The notes beneath the pieces are model-generated. The model did no database searches and had not been told where the DNA came from. It was given only the letters and a program-made list of their open reading frames with translations. A stretch of 64,000 nucleotides of DNA from Sva-07 sp963716235. Lineage in GTDB: Bacteria; Actinomycetota; Acidimicrobiia; Acidimicrobiales; Ilumatobacteraceae. Positions 7,825 through 17,402 of this stretch are shown piece after piece. The DNA is taken from positions 116,134 to 180,133 of the forward strand of contig CAVQTE010000028.1 in NCBI GenBank assembly GCA_963716235.1, given 5' to 3'. Numbering within the stretch: the first letter of the stretch is position 1; each line of letters begins with the position of its first letter. Made by a program: the position numbers and the translations under genes.

Positions 7825-9312
7825 TCAGGTGCCGCAGAACGTGCGGTGGGGTGGGGCGTCGATGGGGGCGCCTGACTCGTAGCGCTCCCAGCCCTCGCGC
7901 TGCTCGAACGGGTGGGTGACCACATCGAGGAGCTCTTCGAACGGTTGAAGGTTCCCCTCGGTCGCGTCGGTCAACGCATCTTCCACCAGGTGGTTCCTCG
8001 GGATGTAGATCGGATTCACCAGGTCCATGGCGTCGGCGATCGACTCGCGGTCGTCGCCGAGAAGATCGAGCCACCGCGTGACCCAAGCATCGAACGCGCC
8101 GGGATCGGCGAACAGGGCTCGGGCTTGTGCGACATCGCCCCGCGCCACCGAGGACAGCGATCGCAGGCACGACGTGTAGTCGATGCGCTGCTCGGCCATC
8201 AGCGTAAGCAGGTCGGCGATGAGCGCATCGCCGTCGGGTGCATCAGCGGCGAGGCCGAGCTTCGTGTGCATCTGCACGCTCCACGCCTGACGGAACCGAT
8301 CGGGGAACGTTTCGAGCACGCCGTTGGCCAACTCGATCGCTCGGTCGGTGTCGTCGTCGAACAGCGGGAGCATCGCCTCGGCGAGGCGGGCGAGGTTCCA
8401 CGTGACGATCGCCGGCTGATTGCCGTATGCGTAACGGCCGCCGTGATCGATCGAGCTGAAGACCGTCGCCGGGTCGTACTCGTCCATGAACGCGCACGGC
8501 CCGTAGTCGATGGTCTCACCGGAGATCGTCGTGTTGTCGGTGTTCATCACCCCGTGGATGAACCCGACCGCCATCCACTTCGCAACGAGCGACGCCTGTG
8601 CGCCGACGACGAACTCGTACAACGCCAACGACGGGACCTCGGCGTCGGTGGCCTCCGGAACGTGCCGGGAGATCGCATGGCCGGCGAGCGATTGCAGCAG
8701 CTCGACGTCGCCCGTTGCCGACGCGTACTGGAACGTACCGACACGCAGATGGCTCCCCGCCACCCGGGCGAGCACGGCACCGGGCACATGGGCGTGTCGG
8801 CCATCGACCTCGCGGACGATGGACTCGCCCGTCGCCACGACAGCGAGCGAGCGGGTGGTGGGAATGCCGAGCGCATGCATCGCCTCGCTGATCAGGTACT
8901 CGCGCAGCATCGGCCCCACGGCAGCCCGGCCATCGCCACCGCGGGCGAACGGGGTGCGGCCCGACCCCTTGAGGTGCAGGTCGCGTCGCGCTCCGTCGTC
9001 GTCGACGAATTCGCCGAGCAGCAGGGCCCGTCCATCGCCCAGCCGCGGTGAGTACCCACCGAACTGATGGCCTGCATAGGCTTGGGCGACGGTGGTGACG
9101 CCCTCCGGCACGGCGTTGCCGGCGAGGATGGCGACCCCGTCCGGCGAGCGCAGCGCATCGACGTCGAGTCCGAGTTCGGCTGCGAGCGCCTCGTTCAGCA
9201 CGAGCAGCGACGGGTCGGCGACCGGCACCGGCTCCCACGGCTCGTGGAGACCGACCAGTTCACGAGCGAACGAGTCGTCGAGGTCGAAGCGAGGGCCGGC
9301 GGCGACAGTCAC
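7825..9312 (-). CDS. selO: SelO/YdiU family protein adenylyltransferase
   Basis: Pseudokinase-fold enzyme of 495 residues that transfers AMP from ATP to Ser/Thr/Tyr residues of target proteins (the SelO family, formerly UPF0061). Family landmarks are VTTVAQAYAGHQFGG, LHLKGSGRTPFARGGDGR (nucleotide-contacting Lys), MHALGIPTTRSLAVV, GFIHGVMNTDN (metal-binding Asn region) and YGPCAFMDEYDP. The C-terminus ends FCGT, with Cys where vertebrate SelO has selenocysteine. The start is a GTG at 9310-9312. It is divergent from the hydrogenase operon. Known homologues act in redox stress responses. Confidence 0.93.
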   Translation of the reverse strand: MTVAAGPRFDLDDSFARELVGLHEPWEPVPVADPSLLVLNEALAAELGLDVDALRSPDGVAILAGNAVPEGVTTVAQAYAGHQFGGYSPRLGDGRALLLGEFVDDDGARRDLHLKGSGRTPFARGGDGRAAVGPMLREYLISEAMHALGIPTTRSLAVVATGESIVREVDGRHAHVPGAVLARVAGSHLRVGTFQYASATGDVELLQSLAGHAISRHVPEATDAEVPSLALYEFVVGAQASLVAKWMAVGFIHGVMNTDNTTISGETIDYGPCAFMDEYDPATVFSSIDHGGRYAYGNQPAIVTWNLARLAEAMLPLFDDDTDRAIELANGVLETFPDRFRQAWSVQMHTKLGLAADAPDGDALIADLLTLMAEQRIDYTSCLRSLSSVARGDVAQARALFADPGAFDAWVTRWLDLLGDDRESIADAMDLVNPIYIPRNHLVEDALTDATEGNLQPFEELLDVVTHPFEQREGWERYESGAPIDAPPHRTFCGT

Positions 9313-9332
9313 GAACCCAGCCTACGAACGCT

Positions 9333-9363
9333 GTCACGATTGGGGTCTGACCCCAATCGCGAC
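9333..9363. repeat. GTCNGAC-centred palindrome, copy 1 (central T)
   Basis: A 31-nt inverted repeat centred on T9348, with inner arm CGATTGGGGTC and its complement and one A/C mismatch. It lies in the spacer between the divergent selO and hypF starts. It is the only copy of this family not at a gene end. Confidence 0.8.
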
Positions 9364-9412
9364 GACAATCGGAGGATGGGGATGGCGCCGCATCGATGGT
9401 GAGCGGATCGAG

Positions 9413-11659
9413 GTGACGGGCGTCGTGCAGGGCGTCGGGTTCCGGCCGTTCGTGCATCGTCTGGCGACCGAGACCGGCCTCGACGGGTTCGTGGGCAATG
9501 ACTCGACCCGCGTGTTCATCGAGGTGACGGGACCTCGGGCGCGCATCGACGAGTTCGCCCGGCGACTCGTTGCCGAGGCACCGCCACTCGCGAACGTCGA
9601 ATCGGTGAGGCGAACGGCGTGCGCCGCCACCGACGAACGAGGGTTCAGGATCGTCGAGAGTCGCTGCGCGGCCGGCGTCCGAACCCTGATCGCTCCCGAC
9701 ACGGCGGTCTGTGACGACTGCATCGCCGAGATGAACGACCCGGACGACCGGCGGTTCGGCCACCCGTTCATCACCTGCACGAACTGCGGGCCCCGCTTCA
9801 CGATCATCCGCGACCTCCCCTACGACCGGCCGAACACCACGATGGCGGCGTTTGACATGTGCGCCGCCTGCGCCGCCGAGTACAACGACCCCGCCGACCG
9901 CCGGTACCACGCCCAGCCGATCTGCTGTCACGACTGCGGGCCCGTGGTGCACTACCGCTCCGCACTCGCCGACGAGCCGACGACCGTGGATGCCGATTCA
10001 CTCACGACGGTGGTGGCAACGATCCGCGCGGGTGGGACCGTCGCCGTCAAGGGCCTCGGTGGCTACCACCTCGCCTGCGACGCGACCGATGACGCTGCGG
10101 TGGAGCGCCTACGGCAGCGCAAGCACCGTCCCGACAAGCCGTTTGCCGTCATGGTCGCGGACCTCGACGACGCCCGCCGCCTCGCCGAGGTGAGTGACCC
10201 CGAGGCCGCCCAGCTGCGCGCACCGGCCCGGCCGATCGTGTTGCTCCGCGCCCGGGCCGACGCATCCGTCTCGGCACTCGTCGCTCCCGGCAATCCGATG
10301 CTCGGAGTCATGCTCCCGTCGACGCCGCTGCAGCACTTGCTGTTCGGCCTCGGTGTTCCCGCGCTCGTGATGACGAGCGGCAACCTCGCCGGCGAGCCGC
10401 TCGCGTACCTCGACGACGACGCGGTCACGCGGCTGGCCGATCTCTGTGACGGTTTCCTCATGCACGACCGCGAGATCCACGTGCCGTGCGACGACTCGGT
10501 CGTCCGTGTCGCCGGCGACATCCTGCTCCCGATCCGCCGCGCCCGCGGCTTCGCACCGCTGCCCGTGCCGGTCGGGCGTGGCTGCCGCTCGGTGCTGGCC
10601 GTCGGTGGAGAACTCAAGAACACGTTTTGCCTCGCGTCGACCGAGCGCGCCTTCATGAGCCAGCACCTCGGCGACATGGAGAACCTCGAGACGCTCCAGG
10701 CCTTCGAGCGCACTGTCACGCAGTTCGAACGGATCCACGAGATCATGCCCGAGGTCGTCGCCATCGATGCCCACCCCGGTTACGCGACCTCCAGATGGGC
10801 GCGCACCCACCACCCCGATCGGATCGTCGAGGTCCAGCACCACCACGCCCACATAGCGGCGGTGATGGCCGAGCACGAGTGCGACCCGCACGAGCGGGTC
10901 ATCGGGTTCGCGTTCGACGGAACGGGCTACGGCGACGATGGCACGATCTGGGGTGGCGAAGTGCTGCTCGCCGACGCCGACGGCTACCAACGCGTCGCTC
11001 ACCTCGCGCCGGTCGACCTCCCCGGCGGCGACGCTGCGGTCCGCAACCCCTGCCGCGTCGCGCTCACCCACCTGCGCCGCGCCGGCGTCGAGTGGACCGA
11101 TGACCTCGCCCCGGTCGGGGCGATGCAACGGCGCGAACTCGAACTGCTCGACCGCCAACTCGAGCGGAGAGTCGCCTGCGTGTCGACGACGAGCATGGGG
11201 CGGCTGTTCGACGCCGTGGCGTCGATACTCGGGCTCCGCCACCACATCAGCTACGAAGCACAGGCCGCGATCCAGCTGGAGATGGCCGCCGCCGGATCCG
11301 CCGACCGTGAGGCGTACCGGTTCGCGCTCGACGGCCCGATCGTCGACCAGACCCCGGTCGTGCGCGCCATCGTCGACGACCTACGGGGCGAGGTTCCTGT
11401 CGGCGACATCGCCCGCCGCTTCCACGCCGCGGTCCGCGACGTCGTCGTTGTCGTCGCCGCGCGAACGAGCAGACATGGGACGACCGTTGCGCTCTCGGGC
11501 GGTGTGTTCCAGAACGCGCTGCTCGTCACGATGTGCGTCGATGCGCTCCGTGATGCAGGCTTCACGCCGCTGACGCACCACCTCGTCCCACCGAACGACG
11601 GGGGCCTCGCCCTCGGCCAGGCTTTCGTCGCCGCGCACTGCGCCGGCAAGGAGAACTGA
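9413..11659 (+). CDS. hypF: Carbamoyltransferase HypF ([NiFe] hydrogenase maturation)
   Basis: HypF makes the thiocarbamate on HypE from carbamoyl phosphate and ATP, the source of the cyanide ligands of the NiFe centre. Domains in order: acylphosphatase (VVQGVGFRPFVHRL); two zinc fingers (CDDC...CTNC and CAAC...CHDC); a YrdC-like domain (AVKGLGGYHLACDAT, KHRPDKPFAVM); and the Kae1-like C-terminal domain (VQHHHAHIAAVMAEHE; AFDGTGYGDDGTIWGGE; ALSGGVFQN). No ATG is available near the domain start. GTG 9413 begins right at the acylphosphatase strand and gives 748 residues, normal for the family. It leads an operon in which hypC follows 1 nt later. Confidence 0.93.
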   Translation: MTGVVQGVGFRPFVHRLATETGLDGFVGNDSTRVFIEVTGPRARIDEFARRLVAEAPPLANVESVRRTACAATDERGFRIVESRCAAGVRTLIAPDTAVCDDCIAEMNDPDDRRFGHPFITCTNCGPRFTIIRDLPYDRPNTTMAAFDMCAACAAEYNDPADRRYHAQPICCHDCGPVVHYRSALADEPTTVDADSLTTVVATIRAGGTVAVKGLGGYHLACDATDDAAVERLRQRKHRPDKPFAVMVADLDDARRLAEVSDPEAAQLRAPARPIVLLRARADASVSALVAPGNPMLGVMLPSTPLQHLLFGLGVPALVMTSGNLAGEPLAYLDDDAVTRLADLCDGFLMHDREIHVPCDDSVVRVAGDILLPIRRARGFAPLPVPVGRGCRSVLAVGGELKNTFCLASTERAFMSQHLGDMENLETLQAFERTVTQFERIHEIMPEVVAIDAHPGYATSRWARTHHPDRIVEVQHHHAHIAAVMAEHECDPHERVIGFAFDGTGYGDDGTIWGGEVLLADADGYQRVAHLAPVDLPGGDAAVRNPCRVALTHLRRAGVEWTDDLAPVGAMQRRELELLDRQLERRVACVSTTSMGRLFDAVASILGLRHHISYEAQAAIQLEMAAAGSADREAYRFALDGPIVDQTPVVRAIVDDLRGEVPVGDIARRFHAAVRDVVVVVAARTSRHGTTVALSGGVFQNALLVTMCVDALRDAGFTPLTHHLVPPNDGGLALGQAFVAAHCAGKEN

Positions 11660-11660
11660 C

Positions 11661-11899
11661 ATGTGTCTCGCCGTTCCCGGGAAGATCGTCGACGTCTGGG
11701 AGGAGCAGGGGACCCGCATGGCGACGGTCGACTTCGACGGCATCCGCAAGGAGATCTGCCTCGCCTACCTCCCCGACGCCGAGCTCGGCGACTACGCGAT
11801 CGTCCACGTCGGCTTCGCGATCTCCAAGGTCGACGAGGTGTCCGCGCGCGAGACGCTGCAGATGTTCAGGGAACTCGGCATCCTCGACGAGGAGCTCCG

Positions 11900-11903
<4 letters not shown>
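11661..11903 (+). CDS. hypC: Hydrogenase assembly chaperone HypC
   Basis: An 80-residue chaperone starting MCLAVPGKIV; the Cys2 essential for binding the large subunit and the Fe(CN)2CO unit is in place. With HypD it forms the scaffold on which the iron ligands are assembled. A good GGAG ribosome-binding site (AAGGAGAACTG) lies inside the hypF end. Its TGA overlaps the hypD ATG. Confidence 0.95.
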
Positions 11904-12983
<1,080 letters not shown>

Positions 12984-12991
<8 letters not shown>

Positions 12992-14042
12992 CGGGCCCGA
13001 CGTCGCGGGGTGGAGTTGCCCGCTGCCGCTGCGCGACTACGACCGCATCGTCATCGGCCACGGCGGTGGCGGGAAGCTGTCGAGCGAGCTGATCGAGCAC
13101 CTCTTCGTGCCCGCGTTCAACGGCGGCGCCGAGATCGAACTGCACGACGCCGTCACCTTCGACGTCGAGGGAGGCCGGCTCGCGTTCTCCACCGACTCCT
13201 ACGTCGTGCGACCGTTGTTCTTCGCCGGGGGATGCATCGGCGATCTCGCCGTCAACGGCACGGTCAACGACATCGCGATGAGCGGTGCCCGACCGATCGC
13301 GCTCAGCGCCGGCTTCATTCTCGAGGAAGGCCTGCCGATGGCCACGCTCGGTGCGGTCGTCGACGCCATGGCCACAGCGGCGACCGCTGCCGGGGTCGGT
13401 ATCGCGACGGGTGACACGAAGGTCGTCGAGGTCGGCCTCGCCGACGGAATGTACATCACGACCGCCGGCATCGGAGTGGTGCCCGACGGCGTCGACATCC
13501 GGCCCGGTCGTGCCCGCGCCGGCGACGTGGTGATCCTCAGCGGGCCGATCGGTGAACACGGGATCGCCGTGCTGTCGACGCGTGAGGGCCTCGAGTTCGG
13601 CACCGAACTGCAGTCGGACTCGACGCCGCTCAACGGTCTCGTCGCCGCGATGCTCGCCGCGTTCCGCGACATTCACGTCATGCGGGATCCGACCCGCGGG
13701 GGAGTGACGGCGTCGCTCTGCGAGATCGCGGCGAGCGCGCACGTCGGTGTCGAGTACGACGAGCGGGCCGTCCCCGTGCCGCCGGCGGTCGCCGCGGCCT
13801 GCTCGTTCCTCGGTCTCGACGCGATGAATGTCGCCAACGAAGGCAAGCTCGTGGCGTTCGTGCCCCCGGAGGGTGTCGACGCGGTGATGAACGCCATGCA
13901 TGCGCACCGCGACGGGCGGGGCGCGTGTGTGATCGGTCGGGTCGTCGATGCCCACCCCGGGGTCGTGGTCGCGACGACTGCGTTCGGTGCGAGACGGGCC
14001 GTCGACGTCCCGCTCGGCGAGCAACTGCCGCGCATCTGCTGA
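12984..14042 (+). CDS. hypE: Carbamoyl dehydratase HypE
   Basis: ATP-dependent enzyme of 352 residues that dehydrates the carbamoyl group passed from HypF to its C-terminal Cys, yielding the cyanide ligand. Visible motifs are GHGGGGKLSSELIEH, FSTDSYVVRPLFFAGG, GDLAVNGTVNDIAMSGA, the central DPTRGGV, and the terminal PRIC whose Cys352 is the thiocyanate carrier. It completes the HypFCDE set; HypA and HypB (nickel insertion) are not in the window. The frame overlaps the end of hypD. Confidence 0.95.
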
Positions 14043-14097
14043 GCTCCCGTGACGTTCGCCCCTTGCTCGGCGGCGCGCGCCGGTGCACGCTGGACCC

Positions 14098-15264
14098 GTG
14101 AGCACGATTCGCGACGGTGCGCGCACGCTCGATCCGAGCGTGGGTCTCGATGCGCTGGTGACGACGCTGGTGGCCTCGGGGTACCGGGTCGTCGGCCCGG
14201 TCGTCCACGACGGCGTGATCACCTACGACGACGTCGCCCACGGTGACGATCTGCCGACCGGATGCACCGTCGACCAGGCGCCCGGACGATGGCGGCTCCA
14301 TCAATACGACGATCCGACCCGGTTCGCGTGGACACCTGGCGCCGACTCGTGGAAGCAGTTCGTGTACCCCGCCCATCAGGAGGTGTTGCGCATCCGTCGG
14401 GTCGACGGGTCGTGGGTGTCGCAAGCTCCCGCTCCGCCCGAACGCCCACTTGCGGTGATCGGCGCGCGCGACTGTGAGGTGAGGGCGCTCGACGTGCTCG
14501 ACCGTGTGCTGCTCGACGGCGATACACCCGACCCGCGATACGCCGCCCGACGCCGTGATGTCTTCGTCGTCGCCGTCACCTGCGGTGTGCCGTCATCGAC
14601 GTGCTGGTGCACGTCGATGGGGGGTGGTCCGCAGCCTGCCCACGGGTTCGACCTGCGACTCACGGAACTCGACGATGCCGACGGCCACCGTCTCCTCGCC
14701 GAGGCCGGAACCGAGCGCGGTCACGACGTACTCGCCGACCTCCCCGGCTCGCCCGCGACCGATGTCGATCGCGTCGGCGCCGACGGCGTGGTGCAACACG
14801 CCGTCGAGCAACTGCCGCTGCGGCTCCCGGGGCCGGACCTGCCCGGACTGCTCGACGGCACAGCCCTCCATCCGCACTGGGAGGCGGTTGCGCAGCGGTG
14901 CCTGTCGTGCGGCAACTGCACGATGGTGTGCCCGACGTGCTTCTGCTCGACGTTCGACGACTCGACCGAGTTGACGGCGGACGACTCCGCAGCGATCGAG
15001 ACCGTGCGGCAGCAGCACTGGGTCTCGTGCTTCCAGTTGGATCACTCGAACCTCGCCGGGCGGCCGGTGCGTGCCACGACGGCGTCGCGCTACCGGCAGT
15101 GGCTCACGCACAAGCTCGAGACCTGGCCCGAGCAGTTCGGTGTGACCGGCTGCGTGGGGTGCGGCCGCTGCACCACCTGGTGCCCCGCCGGGATCGACAT
15201 CGTCCACGAAACTGCGGTGCTGATCGGCGCCGCCGCCGGCCCACCTGCAGGAGCAAGTCGATGA
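14098..15264 (+). CDS. Hydrogenase beta subunit, 4Fe-4S (HydB/HyhB type)
   Basis: Iron-sulfur electron-transfer subunit of cytoplasmic group 3b-type bidirectional hydrogenases. The N-terminal region contains ADSWKQFVYPAHQEVL and GARDCEVRALDVLDRV. The C-terminal third has two ferredoxin-like sites, CLSCGNCTMVCPTCFCS and CVGCGRCTTWCPAGID. The start is taken as GTG 14098 (VSTIRDGARTLDPS); GTG 14083 is possible. The gene overlaps the following cNMP-binding gene by ATGA at 15261-15264. It would carry electrons between the small subunit and the NAD(P)-binding gamma subunit. Confidence 0.88.
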   Translation: MSTIRDGARTLDPSVGLDALVTTLVASGYRVVGPVVHDGVITYDDVAHGDDLPTGCTVDQAPGRWRLHQYDDPTRFAWTPGADSWKQFVYPAHQEVLRIRRVDGSWVSQAPAPPERPLAVIGARDCEVRALDVLDRVLLDGDTPDPRYAARRRDVFVVAVTCGVPSSTCWCTSMGGGPQPAHGFDLRLTELDDADGHRLLAEAGTERGHDVLADLPGSPATDVDRVGADGVVQHAVEQLPLRLPGPDLPGLLDGTALHPHWEAVAQRCLSCGNCTMVCPTCFCSTFDDSTELTADDSAAIETVRQQHWVSCFQLDHSNLAGRPVRATTASRYRQWLTHKLETWPEQFGVTGCVGCGRCTTWCPAGIDIVHETAVLIGAAAGPPAGASR

Positions 15265-15722
15265 CCGATGATCTTCGTACGGCGCTCGGCGAACACGCCT
15301 TCTTCGCCGAGATGGACGCCCATCACCTCGACATACTCGCCTCGCTGGCGACGTGGTCGGACTACAGCGCCGACTCGTGGATCGCTCGCGCCGGCGAGTA
15401 TCCCGACTCGTTCCACGCCATCGTGTCGGGCCGCGCCGGGATCGAGATCAACACGCCCGGCCGCGCCCCCCTGATCGTCGCAACCGTGCACGCCGGTGGC
15501 GTGATCGGATGGTCGTGGTTCTTCGACCGGTCGTGGCAGTTCGACGTGATCGCGCTCGACGACGTGCGGTCGATCGCGATCGATGCCAGACGTCTGCTCG
15601 ATGCGTGCGGTGACAGCGACGGCCTCCGCGCCGAGATCACGGTTCGGCTCCTGCAGGTTGTGGTTTCGCATCTCGAGGCGACTCGGCATCGACTGGTGGA
15701 CGTGTATGGCCACGACCGCTGA
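15261..15722 (+). CDS. Cyclic-nucleotide-binding domain protein of the hydrogenase operon
   Basis: A 153-residue single-domain protein with a Crp-type beta-roll: HAFFAEMDAHHLDILASLA, AGEYPDSFHAIVSGRAGIEI, GVIGWSWFF. There is no helix-turn-helix, so it is not a transcription factor of the Crp type. The phosphate-binding cassette (usually GE-x-G-E...RxA) is atypical, so nucleotide binding is uncertain. It is encoded between the beta and gamma subunits with overlaps on both sides (4 and 17 nt), strongly suggesting it works with the hydrogenase, perhaps as a regulatory subunit. As I recall, related operons in mycobacteria carry a similar gene. Confidence 0.8.
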   Translation: MTDDLRTALGEHAFFAEMDAHHLDILASLATWSDYSADSWIARAGEYPDSFHAIVSGRAGIEINTPGRAPLIVATVHAGGVIGWSWFFDRSWQFDVIALDDVRSIAIDARRLLDACGDSDGLRAEITVRLLQVVVSHLEATRHRLVDVYGHDR

Positions 15723-16542
15723 GGAACTCGCCGCTGTTGCGGATCCGATGACGCCGGCGCCGCACCGGGTCGTCGGCGTCGTCGCAGAGACGCCCGACGT
15801 CGTCACGCTGACGCTCGAACCCGTCGCCGGAGCACTCGCCCCCGTCCGGCCGGGACAGTTCGTGATGGTGTGGGCCTTCGGCGTCGGCGAGATCCCGATC
15901 TCGGTGAGCGGCGCCGCCGACGGCGGCCGCGTTGCGTTGACCGTGCGCGCGGTCGGTGCCGTGAGCGATGCCATCGTCGCCTCGCACCCCGGCGATCTCC
16001 TCGGCCTTCGCGGTCCGTACGGCACCAGCTGGCCGATCGAGGAGGCGACGGGACGCGATGCGCTCGTGGTCGCCGGCGGGCTCGGGATGGCCCCGCTGCG
16101 CACTGCGATCGAGGCGCTGGCCGACGGTGGACCGACGCGCCTCACGGTCGTGATGGGTGCCCGTGAACCCGATCAGGTGCTGTTCTCCGACGACCTGCGG
16201 CGGTGGCGTTCGCTCGGCGTCGACGTCCACGTCACCGTCGACACCGCAGATCGGGCATGGGACGGATCGGTGGGGACCGCCACCGAGCTCGTCGCCCGCC
16301 TCGGCGAACGCCACGACGTGGTGTTCGTGTGCGGGCCGGAACTGATGATGACGTCGGCGGCGCGAGCGGCAGTCCTCCAGGGCGCCGATCCACAGCGGGT
16401 GTGGGTGTCGCTCGAACGCAACATGCACTGCGGGATCGCGCACTGCGGCCGCTGCCAGCTCGGCCCGCTCCTGCTGTGCCGTGACGGTGCCGTGGTCCGT
16501 TGGGATCGGGTGGTCGAGCTGCTCCGGGAGCGTGGGCGATGA
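15706..16542 (+). CDS. Hydrogenase gamma subunit, FAD/NAD(P)-binding (HydG/HyhG type)
   Basis: A 278-residue ferredoxin-reductase-fold subunit that exchanges electrons with NAD(P)H. The FAD domain begins HRVVGVVAETPDVVTLTLEP with RPGQFVMVW. The nucleotide-binding domain shows GLRGPYGTSWPIEE, VVAGGLGMAPLRTAIEAL and VFVCGPELMMTSAA. A C-terminal [2Fe-2S] Cys cluster reads MHCGIAHCGRCQLGPLLLC, as in PyrK-like proteins. The gene overlaps its neighbours on both sides. The NADP or NAD preference cannot be decided by eye. Confidence 0.9.
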   Translation: MATTAEELAAVADPMTPAPHRVVGVVAETPDVVTLTLEPVAGALAPVRPGQFVMVWAFGVGEIPISVSGAADGGRVALTVRAVGAVSDAIVASHPGDLLGLRGPYGTSWPIEEATGRDALVVAGGLGMAPLRTAIEALADGGPTRLTVVMGAREPDQVLFSDDLRRWRSLGVDVHVTVDTADRAWDGSVGTATELVARLGERHDVVFVCGPELMMTSAARAAVLQGADPQRVWVSLERNMHCGIAHCGRCQLGPLLLCRDGAVVRWDRVVELLRERGR

Positions 16543-17402
16543 CCCCTCCCACCCCGCCCACCGTCCCACCCGCCATCCCGCCCGCCGTCCCACCCGCCGT
16601 CCCACCCACCGTTGCCGTCTGGAAGTTCGCGTCGTGCGACGGGTGCCAGCTGACGGTGCTCGATTGCGAGGACGAACTGCTCGCGATCGCTGCAGCGCTC
16701 GACCTGCGAATGTTCCTCGAAGCCGGCCCCGACGAACTCCTCGACCACTACGACCTGTCGCTCGTCGAGGGATCGGTGACGACCGCACACGACGCCGATC
16801 GGATCCGCGACATCCGAGCCCGGTCGGGGATGCTCGTGACGATCGGGGCGTGCGCCACCGCGGGCGGGATCCAGGCGTTGCGCAACACGGCCCACGTCGC
16901 CGACTTCGTCGGTGCGGTCTACGCCCGACCGGACTGGATCGACACACTCGCCACGAGCACTCCGATCGCCGACCACGTGGCGGTCGACCACGAACTGCGC
17001 GGGTGCCCGATCTCCAAGCACCAGCTGCTCGACATGATCTCGGCGCTCCTCGCGGGCCGGCGTCTGCCGATCACCGGCCAGAGCGTGTGCGTCGAGTGCA
17101 AACAGCGCGGCAACCCGTGCCTCCTCGTGGCGGAGGGCATCGCCTGCCTCGGCCCGATCACCCACGGCGGCTGTGACGCGCTGTGCCCGTCGCTGCACCG
17201 GGGTTGCTTCGGCTGCTTCGGGCCATCGGAAGCGGTCAACGCCGACGCACTCCACGCGGCGTGGACCGAAGCAGGCGTCTCCCACGACGACTGGCTCCGC
17301 TCGCTGCAGACCTTCAACGTCGCCGCACCCGCGTTTCGCGCCGCCGCGGAGAGCGTTGCGGTGCAGCTGCGGCCCGATGCGCGCGACGATGGGCGACGAT
17401 GA
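16539..17402 (+). CDS. [NiFe] hydrogenase small subunit (group 3b type)
   Basis: Electron-transfer subunit of 287 residues. After an unusual Pro-rich leader of about 22 residues (MTPPTPPTVPPAIPP...), the family begins with VWKFASCDGCQLTVLDCED, whose Cys residues ligate the proximal cluster. Other cluster ligands are in TIGACATAGGIQ, ELRGCPISKHQL, VECKQRGNPCLL and PSLHRGCFGCFGP. The leader is encoded by a short imperfect tandem repeat (12-nt GCCGTCCCACCC-type units, 16549-16611). There is no twin-arginine signal, consistent with a cytoplasmic enzyme. ATG 16539 overlaps the gamma stop, and the end overlaps the large subunit by 4 nt. Confidence 0.9.
   Translation: MTPPTPPTVPPAIPPAVPPAVPPTVAVWKFASCDGCQLTVLDCEDELLAIAAALDLRMFLEAGPDELLDHYDLSLVEGSVTTAHDADRIRDIRARSGMLVTIGACATAGGIQALRNTAHVADFVGAVYARPDWIDTLATSTPIADHVAVDHELRGCPISKHQLLDMISALLAGRRLPITGQSVCVECKQRGNPCLLVAEGIACLGPITHGGCDALCPSLHRGCFGCFGPSEAVNADALHAAWTEAGVSHDDWLRSLQTFNVAAPAFRAAAESVAVQLRPDARDDGRR

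Noticed and set aside
7825..7850. Possible selenocysteine in SelO
   Set aside because: The C-terminus reads FCGT with an ordinary Cys codon before the stop. There is no in-frame TGA at the Sec position.
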